A stretch of 64,000 nt of DNA from Fragum whitleyi. Taxonomy: Eukaryota > Mollusca > Bivalvia > Cardiida > Cardiidae. Shown in pieces: positions 40,212 to 51,309 of this stretch. The stretch lies in the NCBI GenBank assembly GCA_948146395.1, contig OX411545.1, positions 23,081,526 through 23,145,525 on the forward strand. The letters run 5' to 3'. The position numbers and the translations under genes were made by a program. The notes beneath the pieces are model-generated. The model saw only the letters and a list, made by a program, of their open reading frames with translations. It made no database searches and had not been told where the DNA came from. Each line of letters opens with the position of its first letter. Position 1 is the stretch's first letter.

Positions 40212-41364
40212 TGGCACGGGAACCATTGGCCAGATAGTCATTCCAAGAGACCTTAGAAGAGAAATCCTTAAGCAGATGCACGACGGAGCCCTTTCAGGTC
40301 ATATGGGGACAAAGAAGACCAAGGCAAAGGTGAGCCAGCGCTACTATTGGTTCAAAATGAAAGAGGACATCAAGATTTTCATCCGCCAATGTGATACCTG
40401 CGCCAGGGACAAAAGGCCAGCGAGGACACCAAGGGCCCCTATGGGTTCGGTTAGAACTGGAGCTCCGTGGGATGTACTAGCTACGGACTACCTGGGTCCT
40501 TTTCCGATTACGAAGAAAGGCAATCGGTATATCCTTGTCCTCACCGACCACTTTTCGAAGTATGTTGAAGTGATTCCAGTCCCCGATCTGACAGCTGAAA
40601 CTTGTGCAAATAGGATCGTTAACGAATTCATTAGTAGATGGGGGTGTCCGCTTTCTATCTTGAGTGACCAGGGTAGAACCTATGAAAGCAAAGTTTTTAA
40701 AGAGCTCTGCAGAATGTTAGAAGTAAAGAAGCTTAGAACGAGTGTAAGAAATCCACGATGTAACGGACAGGCGGAGAGGTTCAACCAGACATTGCTGAAG
40801 ATGTTACGAGCGTACTTGAAGGGGGAGCAAGAGAATTGGGACATGAACCTTGGATGTCTCGCAGGCGCTTATAGGGCCACACCAAATGAAGCAACCAAGT
40901 TAAGCCCAAATCTTATGACTCTTGGTAGGGAGGTTAGACTGCCAGCTGAGCTTGTATTTGGATCTGTTGTAGACAAGGCTAAGACTCATGTGACCAATTA
41001 TGGCGACTATGTAGATGGTATCCGGGAGAGGCTAAATATGGCTCATTCTGTAGCCAGGAAACATCTCAAGTCATCATGTGAACGGAGCAAGGCTGTTTAC
41101 GACAAGAAAATGTTGTTTCATCATTATGAAGTTGGCGATGTTGTTTGGTGTCTGTCCGAAACCCGCAAAGTAGGGGAATCACCAAAATTGGTACCTGCTT
41201 ACGAAGGGCCATGCTTGGTTTTCCAGAAGATTTCCCCGATGACGTTTGTGATCAACACAAATAATGGATTGTCAGAGCGAGTTGTGCATCACAACAAACT
41301 CAAAATGTATGAGGGAGTTAACACTCCAAATTGGGTTAATAAACTGAAACGATCCCTGAATTAA
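40189..41364 (+). CDS. Gypsy copy 2 Pol: integrase
   Basis: Same translation as copy 1, with the HHCC zinc site, catalytic Asp 40486, Asp 40666 and Glu 40774 (DD35E), and GPY/F-like C-terminus. In the +1 frame relative to RT. The ATG at 40189 is not a real start. Confidence 0.9.
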   Translation: MKEFSWRNGTGTIGQIVIPRDLRREILKQMHDGALSGHMGTKKTKAKVSQRYYWFKMKEDIKIFIRQCDTCARDKRPARTPRAPMGSVRTGAPWDVLATDYLGPFPITKKGNRYILVLTDHFSKYVEVIPVPDLTAETCANRIVNEFISRWGCPLSILSDQGRTYESKVFKELCRMLEVKKLRTSVRNPRCNGQAERFNQTLLKMLRAYLKGEQENWDMNLGCLAGAYRATPNEATKLSPNLMTLGREVRLPAELVFGSVVDKAKTHVTNYGDYVDGIRERLNMAHSVARKHLKSSCERSKAVYDKKMLFHHYEVGDVVWCLSETRKVGESPKLVPAYEGPCLVFQKISPMTFVINTNNGLSERVVHHNKLKMYEGVNTPNWVNKLKRSLN

Positions 41365-41645
41365 GTGTTTTCAATTGACCTCACTTCTTTGATTGCTAGC
41401 CAAATTTGCTTCTTGAAAATCCACCAAATTTACTTCATGAGCATCTACAAATTTGCATCTTGAACATCTACAGCACGGGACTTTTTCCGAGAAATCATCG
41501 AAGCGTTGTTTAGTCAATCCGTGGCTCTTTTTCTGGTTCCGAAGCGTGGCGTGCGAGCCAAAAGAAAATCTGTCAGCTCTCCCAATTAAGTTTACAAAAT
41601 GTATTCTCTAGAAGTTTTATGGTCTCCCTAAGAGTACAAGAAGCC

Positions 41646-41662
41646 CCTCTTTCTATTTTCAG
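41646..41662 (+). promoter_or_regulatory. Splice acceptor before the third ORF, copy 2
   Basis: The same pyrimidine tract and CAG as in copy 1, ending three bases before the ATG at 41666. Donor not identified. Confidence 0.6.
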
Positions 41663-41665
41663 AGT

Positions 41666-43084
41666 ATGATGGCTGACAGACGTGGAAAATGCTACGGTTG
41701 TGAGCATTGTGAGGCCCTGGGCAAGACGTACGTGGAGGTGAAGTACAGGATGGTTGCCCACGTATACAAACATCACCTGGCTTTAGACAAGGCGCCATTT
41801 TATTGTACACTCTGTCTGCTGAGATGTACCACCAAACAGGCCCTGCTCAATCATGTATCTAAGTACAGTAGACATAGGCAAGCTGTTGCTGAACTGGGTC
41901 AGGTGGACAGCCAGAGATTCCTAGTAGAGAATCCTAATCCTGCCAACGTTGTGCTCGGAATCGATTACAGAGAGCTGACAACCCAGGAGTCAACCAGGAT
42001 GGTCCCAACGATGAGTCCTTCTGACTTAGCAGAGGTTAACTTTGACTGTGAGGGACAACAGCAGCTCATAGCACAACCACTACCACCACTTGGACAGACA
42101 CCAGCAACATCGGCACCTGGAAGCTTGATCAACATCCAGGTGACACCAGAGATATTGGCCAGCCTCCTTAATAGCAAGAGCTCCCCTTCAATCCAAAGCA
42201 CCAGTCAGCACATGCAGCAACCAGGATTTGTACCATACAGCCCTGCCCCATCAGTTTCCATTCCTCCGTACACTCCAACACCAATTGTCAAACTCCCTGA
42301 TTCATACTCCCAACAGCTACCAAATCAGACCCTGGACCTTCAGCAAACTTACCAGCCGCCATTAAAGAAACCAAAGTTAGCCACAGAGAGCCCAATCCCT
42401 TCAACTATTTTGCCTGAGCGATCAAATCTTGTAAACACTATACCTGTCTCTAGCCTGAGCTCCCTTAATACAGTAACAGTTCCTACCAGGTCAGGCCCTC
42501 AGTCAGGCTTGAATACTCCAGTGTTGGGGCTCACAAACTTTCTGGATCAATATGTTGACGATGAACTAGACTACGATTTCGACGACACCCTAACAGTTCG
42601 AAGTCTGCAAGCTCCAAGTGAGGTTCAGGAGAGAAAAGACACCAAAGTCCAAACCACAACAGCTAAGGATGAGGCTAAGCCACTGCTGAGTGAAAAGTCT
42701 ACTCAATGTTCAGAGTCAGGCGAGCTGATTACCAACACAATTCAAATGGCAGTGGGTAAACTGGTGGAGGCTTTTGATCAGAACAGTAGGGCGATCCGTG
42801 GAATTGACAAGGCATTGGGGGCTTTGACGGACGTTGTTTCCAAGATGAGCCGAACATTGGAAAGAATGGGTGAGAAGCAAAGAAGAGAACATGAAAGAAG
42901 GAGAGACGAAGCCAATGAGAGGAATCGAGATAGAAGCAGGGAAAGGAGGGATCGTAGTCGTGAGAGAACATCAAGCGTGCAGGGAAGGACGGAGAAGCAG
43001 CAGGAGAAACCAAAAGCTGGAGAGAAGAAATCAGAGAAGAACAAAGAAAACAAGCCATTGAAATCAGTAGTCAATAAGAAATAG
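41666..43084 (+). CDS. Gypsy copy 2 third ORF: zinc-finger, basic-tail protein
   Basis: Protein identical to the copy 1 product. Of the base differences I noticed between the copies in this ORF (about 41937, 41961 and 42625), all three are silent at the protein level. Complete ORF in both copies while gag and pol each carry a frame disruption, which could mean this ORF is younger in decay or just lucky. Domain layout as for 32842-34260. Confidence 0.85.
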   Translation: MMADRRGKCYGCEHCEALGKTYVEVKYRMVAHVYKHHLALDKAPFYCTLCLLRCTTKQALLNHVSKYSRHRQAVAELGQVDSQRFLVENPNPANVVLGIDYRELTTQESTRMVPTMSPSDLAEVNFDCEGQQQLIAQPLPPLGQTPATSAPGSLINIQVTPEILASLLNSKSSPSIQSTSQHMQQPGFVPYSPAPSVSIPPYTPTPIVKLPDSYSQQLPNQTLDLQQTYQPPLKKPKLATESPIPSTILPERSNLVNTIPVSSLSSLNTVTVPTRSGPQSGLNTPVLGLTNFLDQYVDDELDYDFDDTLTVRSLQAPSEVQERKDTKVQTTTAKDEAKPLLSEKSTQCSESGELITNTIQMAVGKLVEAFDQNSRAIRGIDKALGALTDVVSKMSRTLERMGEKQRREHERRRDEANERNRDRSRERRDRSRERTSSVQGRTEKQQEKPKAGEKKSEKNKENKPLKSVVNKK

Positions 43085-43544
43085 AACAGTTAAAGTGATG
43101 CCATTTTTAAGTAATTAAGAGTCAATGATATAGAGTGAATTAAGCGATAAGGGAATCTAGTGGACAATGGACACCAAGTGAATTAAATCGGTTACAAGTT
43201 AAAGTGAACAGTGAAGGATTTAGTGTTAATTTCTAAGTGTTATTTATTCGCGGAGTTAATGTTAGAGTTTTGAAAGTGATATATTATTTTAGTAGTGCCA
43301 TATTTATTTAATTCTTCAATTAGTGTTTATCAAAACTTCAATCCCAAATTTGAATATTAAACTTTAGAATGGTCTAATAGTAGTGAATACTGGTAGCAAG
43401 CAGTTCCTTGATCGATTGAGTTTTTCAACCTTAGCCAGTATGATTTCTACATGGTTTAGATTTACGTTGTCAACTGCAAAGTCTTTACTTATAGCTAAAC
43501 AGTCTGTAATTTTCTTGTCTTGTATTGTCAGTCGGAACTTTGAC

Positions 43545-43560
43545 AAAGTAAGAGGGGGAG
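43545..43560 (+). other. Polypurine tract of gypsy copy 2
   Basis: AAAGTAAGAGGGGGAG before TGT and LTR3, as in copy 1. Confidence 0.85.
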
Positions 43561-43563
43561 TGT

Positions 43564-44706
43564 TGTAGGGTCCCAACCTTACCTTGTCTTGAGTTCATAT
43601 CTATGATTATCATTTTCATTTATTCGTGTTGAAATGAAAGTCGACTGTGTGTGAATACTCGTGTGCCATACGGTATACGAGATTTACACACCATTTTTCC
43701 ACTCATTTATGCGTTTAATCATGTCAGCCGGTCATTTCAAAAGTTTGCCCAAATAGATTTTACTTACTATCGGTCAAATTAGTCGTCTGTGTACGTTGTC
43801 ATGTCCAATTGCCCTCGTATTCGCTATTCGATAGCTTGAAGACACGCGCTTCCGTGTCTTTATCAGCCATTTTGGTTTACCCGGTGCAGTAGTAAATTTC
43901 TCCCTAGCAACCCTTAGGACGCTGAATTTCAACCGCCTTCTGGTCAAAACAACAAATTTCACCATGAAACGGTCTTATTCGGTATGGAAAATGCCGATTC
44001 AGCATTTAGTTTTCCTTTTACAATAATGTTTCGTACATTTTAAGTTACATTCCTGATTGTTATAGAATTTAACCTCGAGAGATGGTTGCTAGTACACAGT
44101 TATTTTTAGTGCGCATTCGATTAGCCAATCGAATGGCGCTGTGTACGCAATTTATTTTTGCGTACGGTCAAGGTCCGCAAAACTTTTCTGTGGGTACGCG
44201 TTATTTATTTGTGCACCCCGGATTTGTATAAATACCCCTGAGTTCTTGTAGTCGAGGTCTCCACTCAACAACAAAATTTTAGAGGGCAACCCCTTTTCGG
44301 CCACAGCAGAAATTCATTTCAATTTAAGAGAATAGATCTAGGAGCTTTATCATTAATAATCCAGTAGTCAACTATTGAATCCCGAACTCTTCACGGTTAG
44401 CATTTAGAATCTTTATCAAATTTAATTGTCGAATCCCTGACCTGAGCTGACAGATTCGGTTGTTTGAAATACCGTCGTTGACTTTCGTTTCGACACGAAC
44501 CAGCATCAAGTACATCGAGAAATCAATCAACTTAATCCTGAGTCAACCAAGTCAAATAATCAACCGTAAAATAAACTCGGATGTTTTTTGTTTTACGTCG
44601 TCTTTAGTTATTTATTTTAGCCCTCGGAGACCAGTTTTTGTTCAACTTTTATTTTCGTTAATCCTGACAAGTTTTTTGGAAGGTTGCAAGTAGCCTGCGC
44701 GCAACA
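43564..44706 (+). repeat. LTR3, right LTR (1143 bp)
   Basis: Complete LTR ending CAACA at 44706, followed by the target duplication 'atat' (44707-44710). It differs from LTR1 and LTR2 at about eight shared sites in its R-U5 half (for example C at 44036). TATA at 44226-44234, AATAAA at 44570-44575. Short ORFs inside it are not genes. Confidence 0.95.
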
Positions 44707-44721
44707 ATATGTTTATATTAT

Positions 44722-44761
44722 TAGTATATATGGTGGTGGAGGGTTATTTCGGACCCCTTTG
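44722..44761. repeat. Right arm of the palindrome split by the gypsy insertion
   Basis: 'tagtatatatggtggtggag' continuing to 'ggacccctttg' is the inverted complement of 15425-15465. Part of it, 'ggagggttatttc', also faces 'gaaataaccctcc' near 45660, so it may in addition be the terminus of a 0.9-kb element reaching to about 45672. Confidence 0.75.
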
Positions 44762-45926
44762 AACAAAATAACTTCTATTTTTTTTAGATAAACAAGGATT
44801 CTTGAACAATTCATTGATTGGGATAACGGGATCCCTCCTATTATTTTGGGATCCTCGTAATCCTGGGACACCGTAAGTGTCGAATCCTGCCTTAGTTGTA
44901 AGTGTTATTAAGCCTATAATATGACTTACGTCGCGGGAGTGAAAAAACGCCGTTGAATATTTTTTGATATTACACGGGTGTTCATAACTTATTATTGCAT
45001 AAAATGTACGTTTTCAGAACGTTAAAGGCATACGTTAACGCACAAAACCCGGGCGTTAACGGGAGAAAACGTGGATTAATCAGTAAACTCACGTGCCGTT
45101 AACGTCCGGCTTTTTTAACTTAAATACCCGCGATTTGACCTATACAATTTAATCAATTTGAATGATTCTTATATTTTTCTGCAATATTAGTTTGTCATAA
45201 AATGGTGTTTCATGCATTCTATTCAAAATACATCAATAAAAAGATCTAGAAGACTGTACGCATTGATTAGTAAAATGCGTAAAAAAAATCATGTCCAACA
45301 TTATCATAGAGCTTACATAAAGACGTTGCTTTAATTCCCGCGTTTAATTGTGTGACGTCATAAATTTATCAAGTCACGTCGGTATAAACAAAATGGACGG
45401 TGTAATGCATATGACAATTATTCCGGCATATTCGTAAGTTTGTCACTAGTTTTATTTGGTTTCTATGAAATTATTTCGCAATTTCTGTTTGAATTTATAC
45501 TTTATTCTATCTTTTTTAGGCAATAATAGCGTTAATTCACATTTTTTCGGGCGTAAACATTTGCAGAGACCCTTAGAAATGCTTTAACGCCTTCGTGCTT
45601 CTCACGCGGGCGTTAAACCATTTTTCGGGTCTCTGCAATTGTTAACGCCCTCAAAAACGTGAAATAACCCTCCATTTCACAAGTGGAATAACGATGTAAA
45701 CGAGCTCAGAGCGAGTATCAACGCTATTTTGCGACTGCGAAAATGACGTGATAATGTGTTTTTATCTTATAACTATACAAGTATCCGTATGATAACAACC
45801 CGTATGATATTTTTTATGATATCACATAGTTATTTTTAGAACAATAATATCATACAGTTATTTTTAGAAACTAGCATTTAAGTTAGAAACATCGACTAAA
45901 ACAAGACAAAAAGAGGTTATAAGATA
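44762..45926. other. Non-coding interval with a 'cgttaacg' repeat and hairpin
   Basis: No gene. GTTAACG/CGTTAAC words recur (about 45035-45060, 45105, 45580-45655). At 45549-45655 an inverted repeat pairs 'gggcgtaaac..ttgcagagaccc' with 'gggtctctgcaattgttaacgccc'. The interval ends in 'gaaataaccctcc', the complement of the start near 44735, suggesting a degraded inverted-repeat element. Confidence 0.45.
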
Positions 45927-46078
45927 AATATAATACGTACTAAGTGTATTGTATGAAAAAATATCTAACTCGGTTGTGAGAATTGGTAATTGTCTCGGCA
46001 GAGCCTCGACAATGATCAATTCTCCCAACCTCGTTAGATATTTTTTTCCATACAAAACACTAAGTACGTATTATATAT
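45927..46078. mobile_element. MITE-like hairpin element (152 bp)
   Basis: Almost perfect inverted repeat: 'taatacgtactaagtgt' faces 'acactaagtacgtatta', and 'atatctaac' faces 'gttagatat', with a centre 'tcggcagagcctcga'. Arms are about 70 bp. No coding sequence. Confidence 0.75.
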
Positions 46079-46205
46079 ATGTGACGTCAGTTTTAAACTG
46101 CGCTTTAAGGTAGGGGGCAAATTGAAATGTTGAATTTTTAGAATTTTAACAATATTCGCAAAAATCGTTACATATTGTAAATAGAATATGAAATTTGTGC
46201 TCTTA

Positions 46206-46308
46206 AAATACAGAATTTATTAAACTTGTCATCTAAAACAGATAAAAACTCGGTACAATCTCGTTTTTATCTGTTTATAGATGCCCCGTTATATAAATTC
46301 TGTATTCC
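46206..46308. mobile_element. Short hairpin element
   Basis: Arms 'atacagaattta' and 'taaattctgtat' at the edges, with an inner stem 'aaacagataaaaac' facing 'gtttttatctgttt'. About 100 bp, non-coding; resembles a MITE. Confidence 0.6.
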
Positions 46309-46811
46309 AAGACCACTCATTAAATATCCCCTATTTTATTCGTGGCCACTCAAAGGTACAATTGTACTTATTTTTAAATATCTCGAGATTTATCAGAACG
46401 GATGCTTCAAAAGTAACATAAAAGTTCTTAACCTACTAAGTCTGAGACTCGAGTTTTGAGATAGGCTACTGTGATCATGCTAGCTTTTGTTCTTTCGGAG
46501 GCTTCAAGTTAACATGAAAGCTCTTGACTTACTAAGTTATGAGATCAGAGTTTTTGAGTCGATTTGCTTACGTGTTTATTTCTATTTACCGTCGGATTGT
46601 CAGAAGCGGAATATGTCATGAATACATTTCTCATATAAATATTTATAGCAAGACTAAAAGAAGCCATCTGAAAGTGCTAAAATTGTCGATCCTGGTCAGG
46701 CGGCGCAATCCACACAGTCGGACCAGAATTGAATCTTTTCGCTTTTGAAAGACTTTGTGAGAGACTTTGCTATTGCCTCCACAAATTAAGTAAAACATTT
46801 GTGCCGAACAA
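46309..46811. other. Non-coding interval
   Basis: No recognisable gene or repeat. A duplicated phrase ('aagtaacataaaagttctt.ac.tactaag' and 'aagttaacatgaaagctctt.acttactaag') occurs near 46410 and 46507. Confidence 0.35.
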
Positions 46812-49755
46812 GATAGTCCATGAGCCAGAATGGGTTTTGTCCCCACCCCCCCCCCCCCCACCCCCAGGAGGAATTTTGTAGACCATATTTTTCTGAAAGC
46901 CCGTGGTATGTAGAACATTTTGAGACATATTAGCACTCTGGCGAGTGGGGCTTTTGTAAGATACGTTACTTTAAAGTAGCACACCCTTCAAATTTTTGAA
47001 AATGAATTTTAAAAGACTACCAAAAAAAATAAAGTCTAAATGACAAAAAGTTTACTTTATATACATATATTTGTGTTGCTGATTAACTGCAGGGTCCATT
47101 TATGGAATTTTTTGAAAAATTTGGTCATCTTAAGAGTCGTGATATTGAAGTAAAATACGTTACCCTTAAATTTCATAGAAAACTATGAATATAGAAATAA
47201 ATTGTCTATCCCTGCCTCAATGGGAATTTTTTTAACATTGCCTGTTTGATAGTCCATGGTATATAGAACAGTTTGAGACTCGTTGCACTCTGACAAATGG
47301 GGCATTAGTGAGATACGTTACCTCAAAGCTAATTACATATCAAATTTTCAAGACAAGATTTTAGGTTTGTACAGTGAAAAAAATGAGTCAAAATGACCAG
47401 AAGTGATCTTTTAAAACCAAAATTTATGTTGCTGAATGTATTTAGAGCAAATTCATAGTAATACTTTGTAAATAAATCCCCCTTGAGGGCGTGATATGGA
47501 AGTAAAATACGTTACTTTTTAATTTCAAAGAAAGGCACATAGATAGAAGTGATTTTTCCATAGCTGCCCCCTTGGGAAGTTTGTTAACAATGCTTTTATA
47601 AAAGCCAATACAATATTGAACATTTTGAAACTTGCTAGCAGTCTGGCCACTGGGGCAAATGCGAGATACGTTACTTTAAAGATTCCAACCCATAAAATTT
47701 TTATAAATCATTTTTGTCGTTTGTCTTGTTTTAGAAATTTCCTGTAATTTAGTAAAAATTAAATGATATTGTGTTTGGTTAATGATATTTGCGATTCTGG
47801 AGATATTTGAAGCCCATTTACATTATGACTTGAAAAATATAGCCCTTAAAAGCAATGCATAGGAGTTAAATTCGTTAGATATTAATGTATTCAAAAGAAA
47901 TGTTATATTCATCAATCCTCTACTGAATGTTTTGTTTACTGTGTTTTTCTATAAGCTTCTGTTCTTTGGGAGATTTTAATACTTTTGTATGCATCTGGCC
48001 ATCAAGCCATTTGCACAATACGTTACACTTAAGTAGCCAATTTACCCATAAGAATGCCCATTCTTATTAATATACTCATGGTTCTTGGGCATAACTTTCA
48101 TATTTTTCTCATGTGCACAAGTACAAGACTCTTCTACTAACCAGTAAGTTTTATTCAAACCACTTGGCCAACAAACAATTTGAAAACCATGCAGTAAAAC
48201 CAAACATTCCATCTAAATCAAAGAGAAATAATAATTTTGATTTAAATGGCTACAATTTTGACACTGAAGTGCATTTAAATAATTGCGACTTGTTTCATAC
48301 AAATGGTAACATATGTTACTAGATTATGACCATCGGTATTCTGTTTCCAAACATTTATAGGCAAAGAATAAACCTATGCACGAAATTAGAGATAAATGAT
48401 ATACATGCTTAAGTGACTAAGTAATTTTGAAAAAAAGTTTCAATTAATTAAATTCTTTTAGCTGTCATGCTGCATTGTGTGATTGATAGATATGTAATTG
48501 TACTGAACAGATATTTCCCTACGATGAAATTAAACAACAGGTATAGTACAACACAAAGTACCTACCCATATCTATCAAAAAGCTTGTTTTTTTATCTAAT
48601 ATTTCAAATAATTTGAAATTTCTAATGTAAATGATAATCAAGATCTGTGCTGGTTTAGAAGGGTGTAGGTATTTCAATCTCAGCAATTGGGTATACATGT
48701 ATTAATGATTTGGCTATTTCAAAATTATGATCTCAAATCTTGTTATCATATTTTTAATTTTGTGGGATGGGATACTACAAATGATATTCACTTTACATTA
48801 AAAGACAATATGTAAAAACTAGCATTTAATAAGAATTTCCTTCTTGCATGTTCAAAGATATAACATTGACTTCTCAATTAATGTCTAAATTTTGATACCA
48901 TAAGTGCTAGGAGATCTTTGATCTTTTGTTGATCACGCATTTGCATTCAGTACCGATGCATTTTCTAAGAAACAGAACTGAGAGCTATAAATTCAAAGAA
49001 TTTTAATCCTTATTGATTAAAAATAAAACAGTTTAAACGGGTTTAGGTAAAATATTATGAGGTAACGTATGTTACAACATTCCATTAAAGATATAAAGCA
49101 TTCGTTGTTATAAGGATATCAGTTTAAAATGATATTCTTGTGATATTATGAATGATCAGAGTAGTAAATTGCACCTTCCATTCTCCTTTCTGTTTATGAA
49201 CGGCATATGAAATTACATTGTATAAAGGGTTTGAAATGACATGTGCTCAAATCTTTTCATTACTACGTATAAAACAAGTAATATGCAGGCCAAAATAAAC
49301 TATATAAATGTGAATTCATTATATTATCTTGCGAATTTTGCCAACAAGTGTTGACTTTGAATATTTTTGGCGCCAAAATTCCAATATCTTTATATAGGCG
49401 AATATTGAGAAACAAGTTAGTAATTGTAACGTATATTTCACCTTTTTTCTTGAATCATACAGGATTCTGTGGGTGTTTTATCACTCATACACAAGAATCA
49501 TGTATGACATAGTACTAAAAATTGCAATTTGCCCAAAGAATTTTACAAATATGGGGCAAAATGTAGCATTTAATAAGGATCTAGGGTGGGTGATTTCAAA
49601 GTAACGTATCTTACAAAAGCCCCACTCGCCAGAGTGCTAACATGTCTTAAAATGTTGCTTATACATGTACCTTTCAGAAAATCATAGTGTACAAAATTCC
49701 CCATGGGGGAGGGGGGTGGGGGGGAACAGGGGTCCCAGTAGCCCATAGTCTAAGA
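46812..49755. mobile_element. 2.9-kb inverted-repeat element with recurring GTAACGTAT dyads
   Basis: The left 170 bp and right 190 bp are inverted copies: 'aattttgta', 'tagcactctggcgagtgggg' and 'cttttgtaagatacgttac' at 46870-46969 face their complements at 49601-49700, and both outer ends carry C/G-rich runs. Inside, a 14-base dyad of the type GTAAGATACGTTAC recurs at 46956, 47150, 47308, 47502, 47661 and 48013 in one orientation, at 48306 as a perfect palindrome, and at 49062 and 49601 in the other. Direct repeats with a period of about 350 bp fill the left part. No transposase or other ORF is recognised. Exact ends and target duplication could not be fixed. Confidence 0.7.
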
Positions 49756-49880
49756 ACTTCGTTGTCGACGGGCCGTATAAAACCACATTCATCGATTAAT
49801 TGTTATTCTAGATAAAGGTCTTTCTGTGTTTTTCCGAGTTTTCCGGTTGATCCTTTTTTGATTGTCAGGTCACCATGTGT

Positions 49881-50015
49881 CAGCCCTGCGTTCAGGATCA
49901 CCAAACGGTGCAAACAGTTTTTCAATTGTACCCCGCTTTGCACGTGCACTATCGTGCAAAGCGGGTCACAATTGGAAAACTGTTAGCGCTGTTTGGTGAT
50001 CCTGAACTCAGGGCT
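49881..50015. mobile_element. MITE-like hairpin element, family 1, copy 3
   Basis: The best preserved copy: 'cagccctgcgttcaggatca' faces 'tgatcctgaactcagggct', and 'aacagtttttcaatt' faces 'aattggaaaactgtt', with centre 'tgcacgtgcactatcgtgca'. Same family as 202-336 and 13836-13950. Confidence 0.75.
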
Positions 50016-50301
50016 TTTATACTAGACTTCTAAACGGATTCCCATGAGACATGTCAAACGGGGGATTTAATTAAAATATCACTGATCAGTCTATGCGTTT
50101 TACTCCATACGGAACGGTTAAACCCTTTAAAATAATAGGGGAGGGGGACTTATTGGTTTTAACAAACACTTGTGTTAAGCGACCACTCAGGAGACCACCA
50201 AAATCGGTCGCTTATGGAAATGTTCGCTTAATACATTTTTTCGTTGTATATAAGACAGAGTTTTTTTGATAGCATATATAGATTATAACCAAAATCTTAC
50301 T

Positions 50302-50375
50302 GAACTTATGAAGTTCGATCCCATTAGAATCGTCTTATTGAGACGATTCTAATTGGTTCGAACAACATAAGTTTC
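50302..50375. mobile_element. Short hairpin element in a 'cgcttaata' repeat
   Basis: Arms 'aacttatgaagttcgatc' and 'ggttcgaacaacataagtt' with inner 'attagaatcgtct' facing 'agacgattctaat'. It lies between two stretches rich in 'gtcgcttaat' (about 50180-50232 and 50440-50482), which look like an older dispersed repeat. Confidence 0.6.
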
Positions 50376-50610
50376 AGTGATGAACAATTTTCGTATGAAA
50401 ATTTCCTTTACGGGGAACTGGCTTACGGCGAATGGACTTTTCATTATGGTCGTTTAATAAAATTTGTCGCTTAATAGATGTGTTCGCCCGAGCAATATCG
50501 ACTGTACTTATTTTACATCGATTGGGAAACGAGTTATAACAACTTAGATTAATCACGCTCGATTCTCTTCCTGGAAAAAAACATGAGTACTCGCGCCGAA
50601 TGTGGGCCAA

Positions 50611-50682
50611 TCAAAGAACCAAGATCGATACTCGAACTAAGGACCTTTGAGTCATTAGGCCTCTAGACCACGAACACCATAA
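50611..50682 (-). repeat. Degenerate tRNA-like sequence (possible SINE head)
   Basis: Reading the minus strand, 'tggtctagagg' resembles a pol III A box and 'agttcgagtat' a B box, but only 21 bases separate them (about 32 in a true tRNA). Probably a decayed tRNA-derived SINE rather than a functional tRNA. Confidence 0.3.
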
Positions 50683-51309
50683 CTAAGGGGACATTATGAA
50701 TATTGCTGTTGAAATTCGATATTTCGAGGATGCGACTATTTTCGAGCAACTGTAAACCATGTACATGTATTTCTCGTCTTCTTTTCTTATTTTTATTTGA
50801 TAAGCTCATTTTAAAAATATGAACTTTAAATATCCGTCGAATATACGCCGTCTAGCCATATCTATATTCACACACCAAAAGTTAAAATTGATAATTTTGA
50901 TATATACCAATCAATATATTCAACTCATGATACATTCGACTTTTTGTCCTTATTATTGAGGGAAAACTATAACTTGGGAGAGTAACTAGGACTCTTATAG
51001 AATAAAAATGGGTAAAAAAGAGACCTTTTTTTAAATTCCGTTAAATAAACATTTGTAAAAGGCGGTTAGTTCTAGTGGAGATCACTGAACAGGGGCGTCA
51101 CTTTGCGAAAATACTTCTTCATCGGGGTAAGAAAGAATGGTCATTGTAAATTCAGAAAGTCAGCTCAAGAGAAATTCGAAACATCACTCGGCCATTTCCG
51201 TAAACTGCAACAGACCTCGAATGTATGTATGGCGGATGGGTATGTAACAAAATTGTGCATTTTGTTAGGCGGAGCCGTTTATGAAAAACAAGCGCGGAAA
51301 CAACCGGCG
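50683..51309. other. Non-coding interval
   Basis: No gene supported. The segment 'acatcactcgg.cat.tccgtaaac.gcaacaga' near 51181-51214 recurs near 62425-62457, so an 85-codon ORF here probably reflects repeat sequence. Confidence 0.35.

Larger units (their letters stand above)
15467..44710 (+). mobile_element. Ty3/gypsy LTR retrotransposon, tandem LTR-internal-LTR-internal-LTR
   Basis: Three LTRs start at 15471, 34740 and 43564, with two internal regions of 7680 bp each (27060-34739 and 35884-43563). A single 4-bp target duplication 'atat' (15467-15470 and 44707-44710) flanks the whole structure, which indicates one original insertion later made tandem. The LTRs begin TGTAGGG and end CAACA and are 1143-1145 bp after removal of the array inserted in LTR1. 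Each internal region has a tRNA-Leu primer site, gag, pol (protease-RT-RNase H, then integrase), a third ORF and a polypurine tract. RT-before-integrase order places it in Ty3/gypsy. I noticed only about four differences between the two internal regions. Confidence 0.93.

Noticed and set aside
46643..46984. Minus-strand 113-codon ORF
   Set aside because: It crosses the terminal inverted repeat and C-run of the 2.9-kb element, with no family resemblance.
50611..50682. Functional tRNA gene on the minus strand
   Set aside because: A and B boxes are imperfect and too close together for a complete tRNA; kept only as a degenerate tRNA-like sequence.
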